In this document: piece after piece, positions 1 to 5,880 of the stretch | Numbering within the stretch: the first letter of the stretch is position 1 | Layout of the letters: each line of letters opens with the position of its first letter | NCBI GenBank assembly: GCA_003516865.1 | Contig: DPBR01000048.1 | Location: 14,264 to 30,906 of the forward strand | DNA: 16,643 nt | Reading direction: 5' to 3' | Source of the DNA: Oscillospiraceae bacterium | Lineage (GTDB): Bacteria > Bacillota > Clostridia > Oscillospirales > Ruminococcaceae | Made by a program: the position numbers and the translations under genes | The notes under the pieces: generated by a model | What the model was told of the DNA's origin: nothing | Database searches by the model: none | What the model saw: the letters and a program-made list of their open reading frames with translations, nothing else

Positions 1-162
1 TTCAAGGCTGACGAGCAGCTCGGCGGCAGACTTTGCGTTCTCCACAATCTCTATTTCTACAACAATCTGATGCAAAAAATCCGCGGCGCGCTCGACGACG
101 GCAGCTTTGAGGAATTCGCCGACAAGTATTCCGTCCTCCTCGCACAGCCCGCCGACGAGTAA
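1..162 (+). CDS. tgt: Queuine tRNA-ribosyltransferase, C-terminal end (partial)
   Basis: Only the last 53 codons are present; the gene enters from the left edge in frame 1 and stops at TAA 160-162. The segment LHNLYFYNNLMQKIRGAL, followed by a DGSFEEF-type stretch, matches the conserved C-terminal helix of bacterial Tgt, where HNLYF..NLM..IR is typical. Tgt exchanges guanine 34 of GUN-anticodon tRNAs for the queuosine precursor in the cytoplasm. The catalytic aspartates and the zinc site lie outside the window, so the call rests on this tail alone. The next gene, mntP, starts 20 bases downstream on the same strand with no terminator between, so the two are probably co-transcribed. Confidence 0.85.
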   Translation, partial: FKADEQLGGRLCVLHNLYFYNNLMQKIRGALDDGSFEEFADKYSVLLAQPADE

Positions 163-182
163 CGCGGAGCAAAGGTGCTTCT

Positions 183-746
183 ATGTCTTTTATCGAACTT
201 TTCCTCGTTGCCGCAGGGCTTTCCGCAGACGCGTTCGCGGTTGCCCTCGCGGACGGTCTTAGCCTGAAACGCCGCCGAAAGGGCGCTGTTATCGCGTTTA
301 TGTTCGGGCTTTTTCAGGCGCTTATGCCGATTGCGGGATATCTTCTCGGAAACGGCTTTGCGGGACTGATTTCCTCCGTTGACCACTACATAGCGCTCGG
401 AGTTCTAGGATTTATCGGCGGAAAAATGATAATCGAGAGCGTCCGCGAGCTTTACGGCGGCGATTCCTGCGAAACGGAAGCAAAAGACCCGTCTTTCCCC
501 ACAATTCTCCTGCAAGCCGCCGCAACAAGTATTGACGCGCTTATGGTCGGCGTTTCTTTCGCGGCAATCGGAGTTAAAATCGTTCCCGCAGCCGCTTTTA
601 TCGGCACGATTACTTTCGCGATTTCTCTTGCGGGAATTTTCGGCGGGCGGAAATTCGGGCTGAAACTCGGCGCTAAAGCTGAGCTTCTCGGCGGTTTCGT
701 TCTTGTGGTTATCGGCGTTAAGACGTTTCTGGAGCATATTTTGTGA
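183..746 (+). CDS. mntP: Manganese efflux pump MntP
   Basis: A 187-residue integral membrane protein, the usual length for MntP (formerly YebN). MntP exports excess Mn(II) across the cytoplasmic membrane. Two pseudo-symmetric halves can be seen. The first carries SADAFAVALADG, with Asp16 at the position of the essential membrane aspartate of E. coli MntP; the second carries ATSIDALMVGVSFA, with Asp118. Six hydrophobic segments alternate with short loops, and a charged loop (about residues 90-105) separates the halves. The ATG has AAAGGTG upstream. It follows tgt by 20 bases and precedes the HAD phosphatase by 7, which suggests one operon. No yybP-ykoY manganese riboswitch lies directly upstream inside the window, so any manganese control must act further left or not at this transcript. 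Confidence 0.93.
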   Translation: MSFIELFLVAAGLSADAFAVALADGLSLKRRRKGAVIAFMFGLFQALMPIAGYLLGNGFAGLISSVDHYIALGVLGFIGGKMIIESVRELYGGDSCETEAKDPSFPTILLQAAATSIDALMVGVSFAAIGVKIVPAAAFIGTITFAISLAGIFGGRKFGLKLGAKAELLGGFVLVVIGVKTFLEHIL

Positions 747-753
747 GGAAATT

Positions 754-1401
754 ATGATAAAAGCAGCTATTTTCGACCTTGACGGCACTCTCCTCAATTC
801 AACGGAAATGTGGGAAACGCTCGGCGAACGCTTTCTCGCGGAGCTTGATATCGCGCCGAAAAACGGGCTTCGCGACGAAATCCGGGATTTGTCGCTCCCC
901 GAAAGCGCGGCTTTTTTCAAGCGGGAATACTCCGTTCCGCTCTCGGAAAGCGAAATCCTTGCGCGGCTCGTTTCGCTCTCCGAAAGCGTTTACACCCGCA
1001 ACGCTCCGCTAAAGCGCGGCGTTAAGCGGCTTCTCGGCTCGCTTGAAATGCTCGCGATAAAGTGCGCCGTTGCAACCGCTTCGGATAAAAACCTCGCGCT
1101 CTCCGCTCTCGACAGGAACTGCATTTCGGGGTACTTTTCGGGCGTTTTTTCCTGTTCGGATTACGGCGCGAAAACAAAGCCCGATATTTTCCTCAAAACA
1201 GCTGATTTTCTCGGCGAAAATCCCGCGGAAACAGTCGTTTTTGAGGACTCGCTCACCGCTGTTCAAACCGCGAAAAATGCGGGTTTTATCACGGCGGCGG
1301 TATTCGACGGCAGCGAAAAACAGCAAGATTTTCTCCGTGAAACCGCTGATTTTTACGGCGAAAGTCTTGATGATTTGCGGAAGATGATTTTTTTGAAATA
1401 A
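754..1401 (+). CDS. HAD-superfamily hydrolase (beta-phosphoglucomutase/phosphatase-like)
   Basis: A 215-residue cytosolic HAD-fold protein. Motif I is IFDLDGTLLNS (nucleophile Asp8, acid/base Asp10), motif II is the TAS stretch around residues 108-110, motif III is Lys142 in KTKPD, and motif IV is VFEDS with Glu164-Asp165. A helical cap fills residues 16-85, the subclass I arrangement of phosphoglycolate phosphatase and beta-phosphoglucomutase relatives. Substrate cannot be read from sequence; small phosphosugars or phosphorylated metabolites are typical. I chose ATG 754 because GAGGA lies just upstream and the protein then begins directly at the first HAD strand; an in-frame start at 703 would overlap mntP and add 17 unrelated residues. 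It is the last gene of the tgt-mntP unit, before a terminator at 1443. Confidence 0.88.
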   Translation: MIKAAIFDLDGTLLNSTEMWETLGERFLAELDIAPKNGLRDEIRDLSLPESAAFFKREYSVPLSESEILARLVSLSESVYTRNAPLKRGVKRLLGSLEMLAIKCAVATASDKNLALSALDRNCISGYFSGVFSCSDYGAKTKPDIFLKTADFLGENPAETVVFEDSLTAVQTAKNAGFITAAVFDGSEKQQDFLRETADFYGESLDDLRKMIFLK

Positions 1402-1442
1402 TCCGAGCGTGCTCCGAATATCCAAAACCGCGCTATACTCAC

Positions 1443-1470
1443 AAGCAGCCGCTTAAACGGCTGCTTTTTT
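1443..1470 (+). terminator. Intrinsic terminator of the tgt-mntP-HAD operon
   Basis: The arms AGCAGCCG and CGGCTGCT (plus an outer A-T pair) close a six-base loop and are followed by six T residues on the plus strand. It lies 41 bases after the HAD stop codon, as expected for an operon end. Confidence 0.9.
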
Positions 1471-1486
1471 GCTAATATTCACCAAA

Positions 1487-1525
1487 CAAAAAGGCACTCA
1501 TCTCTCGATAAGTGCCTTATTTTTG
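1487..1525. terminator. Bidirectional terminator, mainly ending rplM-rpsI
   Basis: AAGGCACT (1491-1498) pairs with AGTGCCTT (1511-1518). The stem is flanked by an A run on the left and TATTTTT on the right, so it has a T tract on both strands. On the minus strand it lies about 100 bases after the rpsI stop and is the best candidate to end that transcript. On the plus strand it backs up the terminator at 1443. Confidence 0.8.
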
Positions 1526-1621
1526 ATATTTACGGCTGCAAATTTGCCTGTTTCCAAGCAAACACACAATGCCACAAACTGCATAACCAAGCGTTTCGTA
1601 AACTCCCGAAAGGGATAAAGA

Positions 1622-2020
1622 TTATCTCTTGGAGAACTGCGGAGCGCGGCGTGCTGCCTTGAGTCCGTACTTCTTTCTTTCCTTCATTCTCGGGTCACGA
1701 GTGAGGAAGCCTGCCTTCTTGAGTACGGGACGAAGCTCGTCGCTGTACTGAAGAAGCGCTCTGGAAAGACCGTGACGGATTGCGCCCGCCTGTCCGGTAA
1801 CGCCGCCGCCTGCAACGGTGCAGATAATATCAAACTTCTCAAGAGTATCGGTGAGCGCAAGAGGCTGACGAACGATAAGCTTCAGCGTGTCAAGACCGAA
1901 ATAATCATCGATATCTCTGCCGTTAATAGTAATGGAACCGCTTCCGGGATACACTCTTACGCGTGCAACAGAGTGCTTTCTTCTGCCCGTTCCGTAGTAG
2001 TAAGGTTTTGATTCGTACAT
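1622..2020 (-). CDS. rpsI: 30S ribosomal protein S9
   Basis: 132 residues, full length for bacterial S9. The N-terminal YYGTGRRKHSVARVR block, the central VAGGGVTGQAGAIRHGLSRAL block and the basic tail ending in QFSKR are diagnostic. S9 sits in the head of the 30S subunit, and its C-terminal tail reaches the P-site tRNA; the terminal Lys-Arg is conserved here. The start is ATG at 2018-2020. The ribosome binding site AAGGAGGG (2027-2034) overlaps the stop codon of rplM, so translation of the two is probably coupled. The pair rplM-rpsI is the nearly universal bacterial arrangement. Confidence 0.98.
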   Translation of the reverse strand: MYESKPYYYGTGRRKHSVARVRVYPGSGSITINGRDIDDYFGLDTLKLIVRQPLALTDTLEKFDIICTVAGGGVTGQAGAIRHGLSRALLQYSDELRPVLKKAGFLTRDPRMKERKKYGLKAARRAPQFSKR

Positions 2021-2032
2021 AAAAAGCCCTCC

Positions 2033-2461
2033 TTAAAACTTGTAATCAACCGGCTTCTGAGCCGCGTTATTGTGCTCAGCGCCCGCATAGCAGCGAAGAC
2101 GCGTAAGCGCCTTTCTTCCGAGCGTGTTGTTGGGCAGCATTCCGTTTACAGCAAGCGTCATTGCCTTTTCGGGATTTTCCTTCATAAGCGTGCCGTAGCT
2201 GACTTCCTTCAGGTGTCCAATCCAGCCGGTGTGCCATCTGTAATACTTCTTCTCAAGCTTCTTTCCCGTAAGAACCGCTTTTGCACAGTTTACGATAATA
2301 ACGTGGTCGCCGCAGTCGCAATGAGGCGCGAAAGTGGGCTTGTGCTTTCCTCTGAGCAGGTGAGCAGCCGTTGCAGCTACGCGTCCGAGCGGCTTTTCAG
2401 CAGCGTCCAGAACGTACCATGCGCGCTCAACTGTCTGTGCGTTAGGCATATAAGTTGACAT
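2033..2461 (-). CDS. rplM: 50S ribosomal protein L13
   Basis: 142 residues, normal for L13. Family hallmarks are ERAWYVLDAAEKPLGRVA near the N-terminus, LLRGKHKPTFAPHCDCGDHV and then VLTGKKLEKKYYRWHTG, and the late NGMLPNNTLGRKALTRL block. L13 is an early-assembly protein of the 50S subunit. ATG 2459-2461 has CAGGAGG eight bases upstream. It is the first gene of the rplM-rpsI operon, driven by the consensus promoter at 2532-2560 with an untranslated leader of about 60 bases. In some Firmicutes this leader folds into an L13-binding autoregulatory structure. Here I see only a weak GAGA/TCTC hairpin, so I do not call one. Confidence 0.98.
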   Translation of the reverse strand: MSTYMPNAQTVERAWYVLDAAEKPLGRVAATAAHLLRGKHKPTFAPHCDCGDHVIIVNCAKAVLTGKKLEKKYYRWHTGWIGHLKEVSYGTLMKENPEKAMTLAVNGMLPNNTLGRKALTRLRCYAGAEHNNAAQKPVDYKF

Positions 2462-2531
2462 TAGTTTTTCCTCCTGTTAATATTCAGTCGATAGAGAACG
2501 AAATCTCCGTATTTTTCAATCAACAAAAGTT

Positions 2532-2560
2532 ATTATACATATTTTACGCTCATTTGTCAA
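2532..2560 (-). promoter_or_regulatory. Sigma-A promoter of rplM-rpsI
   Basis: On the minus strand TTGACA (2555-2560) and TATAAT (2532-2537) are separated by exactly 17 bases. Both hexamers are perfect consensus. The predicted transcription start is near 2525, giving a leader of about 63 bases. A/T-rich sequence directly upstream of the -35 box could act as an UP element, as is usual for ribosomal protein promoters. Confidence 0.9.
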
Positions 2561-2561
2561 G

Positions 2562-2750
2562 CCCTTTTTACCTTAAATTTAAAATATATCCCATTTTCTT
2601 TGCATTTCTCTCAATTTCTCTTTGATTTTCTCTGTTTCTCACAATTCATTTCATTTTATCGCAGAACGCATAAACTCGGAGATAATCGGCGAAAAACAGA
2701 GAAATAATTAGTATATTCAAGATATTTTACAGATTTGCGCTCACCGGCGC
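2562..2750. other. Intergenic spacer with a phased pyrimidine tract
   Basis: The spacer between the divergent rplM and cad promoters holds no open frame with a convincing start. Between 2605 and 2640 TTTCTC occurs four times at spacings of 10, 12 and 8 bases (starts 2605, 2615, 2627, 2635) in a strand-asymmetric pyrimidine-rich stretch. Roughly helically phased A/T tracts of this kind can bend DNA, and this one lies upstream of the rplM -35 box. A small GCGC/GCGC hairpin at 2737-2750 abuts the cad -35 box. Confidence 0.5.
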
Positions 2751-2779
2751 TTGACAAACGGAAAATATAGTATTATAAT
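2751..2779 (+). promoter_or_regulatory. Promoter of the cad-type metal resistance operon
   Basis: TTGACA at 2751-2756 and TATAAT at 2774-2779 are separated by 17 bases; both hexamers are perfect. Transcription should start near 2786, inside the inverted repeats at 2784-2807, so a bound repressor would block polymerase. Confidence 0.9.
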
Positions 2780-2783
2780 ATAC

Positions 2784-2807
2784 TCAAACATTTGAACATA
2801 CGTTCAA
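2784..2807. promoter_or_regulatory. Probable CadC/ArsR operator
   Basis: Two overlapping inverted repeats lie at the predicted transcription start. TCAAA-CA-TTTGA occupies 2784-2795 and TTGAAC-ATAC-GTTCAA occupies 2792-2807. The TGAA/TTCA half-sites, and the ACTCAAA..TTTGAA layout in particular, resemble known CadC and SmtB-family operators. The position directly behind the -10 box and in front of the repressor gene supports autoregulation. Binding itself is inferred. Confidence 0.75.
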
Positions 2808-2833
2808 TCGATACAATGAAAGGGTGTGAATAA

Positions 2834-3193
2834 ATGGAAAAAGAACTTCCGGAATGCGAGTTTATGCACGCGCACCCCGAAAGCGTCGACAAAATCCGAG
2901 AAAATATGCCCGACGACGATACGCTGATTGACCTGTCCGAGCTTTTTAAAGTGTTCGGCGACTCGACGCGCATAAAAATCCTAACGGCGCTTTCGTGCGG
3001 AGAGCTTTGCGTCTGCGACCTTTCAACGGTTGTCGGAATGACAAGCTCGGCGGTTTCGCACCAGCTCAAAATCCTCAAAAACGCAAAGCTCGTAAGCTTC
3101 CGCCGCGATGGAAAAACGGTTTTTTACTCGCTTGCGGACGACCATGTCGGAACGATGCTGAGCCAAGGCATTGAACACATAAACGAAGATTAA
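2834..3193 (+). CDS. cadC: CadC-type ArsR/SmtB metal-sensing repressor
   Basis: 119 residues forming one winged-helix domain; the recognition helix region is VVGMTSSAVSHQLKILKNAK (67-86) and the wing is FRRDGKTVFYSL. ArsR/SmtB proteins bind DNA as dimers and release it when metal binds. Two metal sites can be read. The alpha3N type is ELCVCDL (Cys59, Cys61) plus N-terminal Cys8 and possibly His12 and His14, which in CadC senses Cd, Pb or Zn. The alpha5 type is Asp102-x-His104-x10-His115-x2-Glu118, matching the SmtB/CzrA zinc motif exactly. ATG 2834 follows AAAGGGTG. It is first in the operon with the HMA protein and the ATPase and probably represses all three through the operator at 2784-2807. 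Confidence 0.93.
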   Translation: MEKELPECEFMHAHPESVDKIRENMPDDDTLIDLSELFKVFGDSTRIKILTALSCGELCVCDLSTVVGMTSSAVSHQLKILKNAKLVSFRRDGKTVFYSLADDHVGTMLSQGIEHINED

Positions 3194-3223
3194 TCAAAAC
3201 GCATATTACAACGGAGGCTTTTT

Positions 3224-3445
3224 ATGAAAAAGATATTCAAACTTGTTGACCTTGACTGCGCGAACTGCGCTGCAAAAATGGAAGCTGCAATCAAAAAGCT
3301 TGACGGCGTTAAAAACGCAAGCGTCAGCTTTATGACGCAGAAACTCACGCTTGAAGCGGACGACGAGCTCTTTGACGATATCCTGAAGCTCGTTGTTAAA
3401 ACGTGCAAGGCGGTTGAGCCTGACTGCGAGATTGTTATTAAATAA
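3224..3445 (+). CDS. Free-standing heavy-metal-associated (HMA) domain protein
   Basis: 73 residues making one ferredoxin-like HMA fold. The metal loop is LDCANCAAKME with Cys13 and Cys16 and a conserved aspartate just before the first cysteine. This DCANC form is typical of the N-terminal domain of Zn/Cd/Pb ATPases (CadA, ZntA) rather than of the copper chaperone CopZ, whose loop is usually MxCxxC. It probably binds soft divalent metal in the cytoplasm and serves the ATPase encoded 21 bases downstream, which lacks such a domain. GGAGG at 3213-3217 precedes the ATG. The gene lies in the same reading frame as the ATPase, parted by two in-frame TAA codons (3443 and 3455), so it looks like a detached N-terminal domain. 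Confidence 0.88.
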   Translation: MKKIFKLVDLDCANCAAKMEAAIKKLDGVKNASVSFMTQKLTLEADDELFDDILKLVVKTCKAVEPDCEIVIK

Positions 3446-3466
3446 GTGACGAAATAAGGTGAGCTT

Positions 3467-5335
3467 ATGAGCAAAAAACAGAAGAAAACCCTTTTGAGAA
3501 TTATCATTGCGGGAGTTATTTTTGCGGGCGGACTGTTCGTGCCGAAAGACGCCGAAGCGTTTACATTCTTCTGGTTTCTGAGGCTCGGAGTATTCCTCGC
3601 GGCGTATTTTACCGCGGGCTGGGACGTTTTGTGGAAAGCAATCCGCAATATCGCGCACGGTCAGGTTTTCGATGAAAATTTCCTTATGACTATTGCGTCT
3701 GTCGGTGCAATGATTATGGGCGATTATGCCGAAGGCACGGCGGTTATGGTGCTGTATCAGGTCGGCGAGCTTTTCCAGTCGATTGCGGTCGGGAAATCGA
3801 GAAAATCAATCGCCGATATGATTGACCTCAGCCCCGAATATGCAAACGTCGAGCGCGGCGGCGAAGTTTCCGAGGTAATGCCCGATGAAGTCGCGATAGG
3901 CGAAACCGTTGTAATCAAGCCTGGCGAAAAAGTGCCGCTTGACGGCGTGGTTATTTTCGGTTCAAGCGGGCTGAACACCGCCGCGCTGACCGGAGAAAGC
4001 GCTCTGCGTGACGTTTCGGAGGGGGACGCAGTTCTCAGCGGAAGCGTGAACACAAACGGACTTCTGAAAATCCGCACTACAAGCGAATACAGCGACTCAA
4101 CCGCGGCGAAAATCCTCGAACTTGTTGAAAATTCAACGGAAAACAAAGCGAAAACCGAAAATTTCATCACGCGTTTTGCGCGGGTTTATACGCCGATTGT
4201 GGTTATCGGGGCAGTTCTGCTTGCGGTTATCCCGCCGCTGTTCGACGGGAACCGGAACGAGTGGATTTATCGCGCGCTGACGTTCCTCGTTGTAAGCTGT
4301 CCGTGCGCGCTGGTAATTTCGGTTCCGATGTCGTTTTTCGGCGGTATCGGAGGCGCGTCTAAGCGCGGAATTATGGTTAAAGGCGCAAATTACCTCGAAG
4401 AACTTGCAAAAGCGAGAACGTTCGTTTTCGATAAAACCGGAACGCTGACAAAGGGCAGCTTCGAGGTTTCGGAAGTCAACCCCGCGGGTATCTCGGAGGA
4501 AGAATTGCTTTCGCTGTGCGCTTCCGCAGAGAAAATCTCAAATCACCCGATTGCAAAATCAATCGTCCTCGCTGCGGAAAAACGCTCGCTTAAATCGGAC
4601 GCGGAAAACGCCGAAGAAATCGCGGGATTTGGCGTGAAAGCGGTCGTTTCCGGCAAAGAAATCTTTGTCGGAAACGCAAGGCTTATGGAACGGAACGGCG
4701 TTTCAGCCGAGAAAACAAGCGCCGTCGGAACGGTTATTTACTGCGCGGTTGACGGAAAATACGCAGGAAATATCGTGGTTTGCGATACCCCGAAAGACAA
4801 CGCGGCTTCCGCTCTGAAAAAGCTCACGGAGCTTGGCGCGGACAGAAAAATTATGCTTACGGGCGACAGAAAGAGCGCCGCGGAGGCTGTTGCGAACGCG
4901 CTTGGAATTGACGAGGTTCGCGCGGAGCTTCTCCCCGAAGGAAAAGTCAGCGCGGTTGAGGAGATTTACGCCGCAAAGCCGCCGAAATCCACGCTTTGCT
5001 TTGTCGGCGACGGAATGAACGACGCGCCGTCGCTTGCCCGCGCGGACGTTGGAATTGCAATGGGCGCGCTCGGTTCGGACGCGGCAATCGAAGCTGCGGA
5101 TATCGTCCTGATGAACGACAACATCGAAAGCGTGCCGCTTGCCGTTAAAATCGCGAGAAAAACGCACAGAATTGTCACGGAAAATATCGTGTTTGCGCTT
5201 GCGGTAAAAGCGGCGGTGCTTGTACTCACGATTTTCGGAATAGGCAATATGTGGACTGCGGTTTTCGCGGACGTTGGAGTTTCGATTATCGCGATAATAA
5301 ACGCCATGCGCGCTATGAGAACGAGCAAACTGTAA
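3467..5335 (+). CDS. cadA: P1B-type ATPase, Zn/Cd/Pb exporter (CadA/ZntA type)
   Basis: 622 residues, shorter than usual CadA because there is no N-terminal HMA domain. The order is hydrophobic segments (about 8-105), actuator domain with TGES (175-178), transmembrane CPC (278-280), phosphorylation loop DKTGT (Asp322), nucleotide-binding His360-Pro361, hinge GDGMNDAP (514-521), and the last helices with MWTAVFADVGV. Lys581 and Asp602 match the spacing of Lys693 and Asp714 of E. coli ZntA, the class-defining pair for Zn, Cd and Pb transport; copper pumps lack it. ATP hydrolysis drives metal out of the cell. AAGGTGAG precedes ATG 3467. It is the last gene of the cad operon, closed by a terminator at 5352-5380. 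Confidence 0.95.
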   Translation: MSKKQKKTLLRIIIAGVIFAGGLFVPKDAEAFTFFWFLRLGVFLAAYFTAGWDVLWKAIRNIAHGQVFDENFLMTIASVGAMIMGDYAEGTAVMVLYQVGELFQSIAVGKSRKSIADMIDLSPEYANVERGGEVSEVMPDEVAIGETVVIKPGEKVPLDGVVIFGSSGLNTAALTGESALRDVSEGDAVLSGSVNTNGLLKIRTTSEYSDSTAAKILELVENSTENKAKTENFITRFARVYTPIVVIGAVLLAVIPPLFDGNRNEWIYRALTFLVVSCPCALVISVPMSFFGGIGGASKRGIMVKGANYLEELAKARTFVFDKTGTLTKGSFEVSEVNPAGISEEELLSLCASAEKISNHPIAKSIVLAAEKRSLKSDAENAEEIAGFGVKAVVSGKEIFVGNARLMERNGVSAEKTSAVGTVIYCAVDGKYAGNIVVCDTPKDNAASALKKLTELGADRKIMLTGDRKSAAEAVANALGIDEVRAELLPEGKVSAVEEIYAAKPPKSTLCFVGDGMNDAPSLARADVGIAMGALGSDAAIEAADIVLMNDNIESVPLAVKIARKTHRIVTENIVFALAVKAAVLVLTIFGIGNMWTAVFADVGVSIIAIINAMRAMRTSKL

Positions 5336-5351
5336 CTTATCGATAATCTGC

Positions 5352-5380
5352 CCTCTCGCATAAACTGCGGGAGGTTTTTT
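5352..5380 (+). terminator. Terminator of the cad operon
   Basis: CCTCTCGCA (5352-5360) pairs with TGCGGGAGG (5366-5374), with one G-T wobble around a TAAAC loop, followed by six T residues. It lies 16 bases after the ATPase stop codon and two bases before the -35 box of the next unit. Confidence 0.92.
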
Positions 5381-5381
5381 C

Positions 5382-5410
5382 TTGACATAATGCATTTTTT
5401 TTGGTATAAT
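5382..5410 (+). promoter_or_regulatory. Promoter of the orphan gene at 5437
   Basis: TTGACA (5382-5387) and TATAAT (5405-5410) are perfect hexamers with 17 bases between. The spacer is T-rich. Transcription would start near 5417, leaving a leader of about 20 bases. Confidence 0.88.
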
Positions 5411-5436
5411 GAAGTAAACGGCGGGGGACGGTTGCA

Positions 5437-5802
5437 ATGAATAAATCAATTGAAAAAGTAAGCGGCGAATATAAGCATTATGTATACAGGGAAATCGGGC
5501 TTATTAAAGGATATAAGCTGACGAATGAAACTAACGAAACAGACGGAATTATAATCAATGATATCAAAATAGAAATCAATATGGAAAGTGAATCGGGAAG
5601 AAATTTTTACGCTGAGATCGAGAACAAATTTCGCCCCGAGGAGCTTCCGAAGAAATACGTTTCTTCCGCGAATTACATTTACTCTGAGCGTGAAGAAAAC
5701 GGCTTTGTTTATATAGCGATAAAAATACTCACAAATAAATCAAATAAGCTTGAGGTTAAGGCGAAGAAAAAGCTTATTCACAAGATAAACAAGTATACAT
5801 AA
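5437..5802 (+). CDS. Hypothetical protein, 121 residues, family not recognised
   Basis: I do not recognise this protein. It is cysteine-free and highly charged, rich in Lys, Glu, Asn, Ile and Tyr, with no signal peptide or membrane segment. The alternating hydrophobic pattern in the first 100 residues suggests beta strands; the end is basic (KAKKKLIHKINK). A short repeat, NETNET, lies near residue 30. Codons are clearly richer in A and T than in the neighbouring cad and ABC genes, which hints at recent acquisition. The gene is a complete single-gene unit, with a perfect promoter at 5382, GGGGGA before ATG 5437, and a strong terminator at 5817. That layout makes it very likely to be expressed. 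A cytosolic role is inferred only from the lack of export signals. Confidence 0.75.
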   Translation: MNKSIEKVSGEYKHYVYREIGLIKGYKLTNETNETDGIIINDIKIEINMESESGRNFYAEIENKFRPEELPKKYVSSANYIYSEREENGFVYIAIKILTNKSNKLEVKAKKKLIHKINKYT

Positions 5803-5810
5803 CCCAGCAA

Positions 5811-5848
5811 AAAATGCGCCCGCCTTCTCGGCGGGCGTTTTGTGTTTT
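5811..5848. terminator. Bidirectional terminator between the orphan gene and the ABC operon
   Basis: An eight-pair GC stem, CGCCCGCC (5817-5824) with GGCGGGCG (5830-5837), closes a TTCTC loop. TTTTGTGTTTT follows on the plus strand and an A run precedes it, giving a T tract on the minus strand. It can end both convergent transcripts. Confidence 0.92.
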
Positions 5849-5880
5849 ACAGTCATTGATGAGGGGATATCATAAGCCTG

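Noticed and set aside
163..182. yybP-ykoY manganese riboswitch in front of mntP
   Set aside because: Only 20 bases separate tgt and mntP, far too few for that riboswitch.
703..753. Upstream in-frame start extending the HAD hydrolase by 17 residues
   Set aside because: It would overlap mntP, and the added residues precede the first core strand; GAGGA supports ATG 754.
1604..1615. TCCC-GAAA-GGGA hairpin just after rpsI as terminator
   Set aside because: A four-pair stem without a T tract; the hairpin at 1491-1518 is much stronger.
2462..2525. L13 autoregulatory leader in front of rplM
   Set aside because: Only a weak GAGA/TCTC hairpin is visible in the leader of about 63 bases; a covariance search would be needed to support it.
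4703..5449. Long 248-codon antisense frame across the cad ATPase
   Set aside because: It is a compositional shadow of a GC-biased real gene; Arg/Asn/His-rich product and no start signals.
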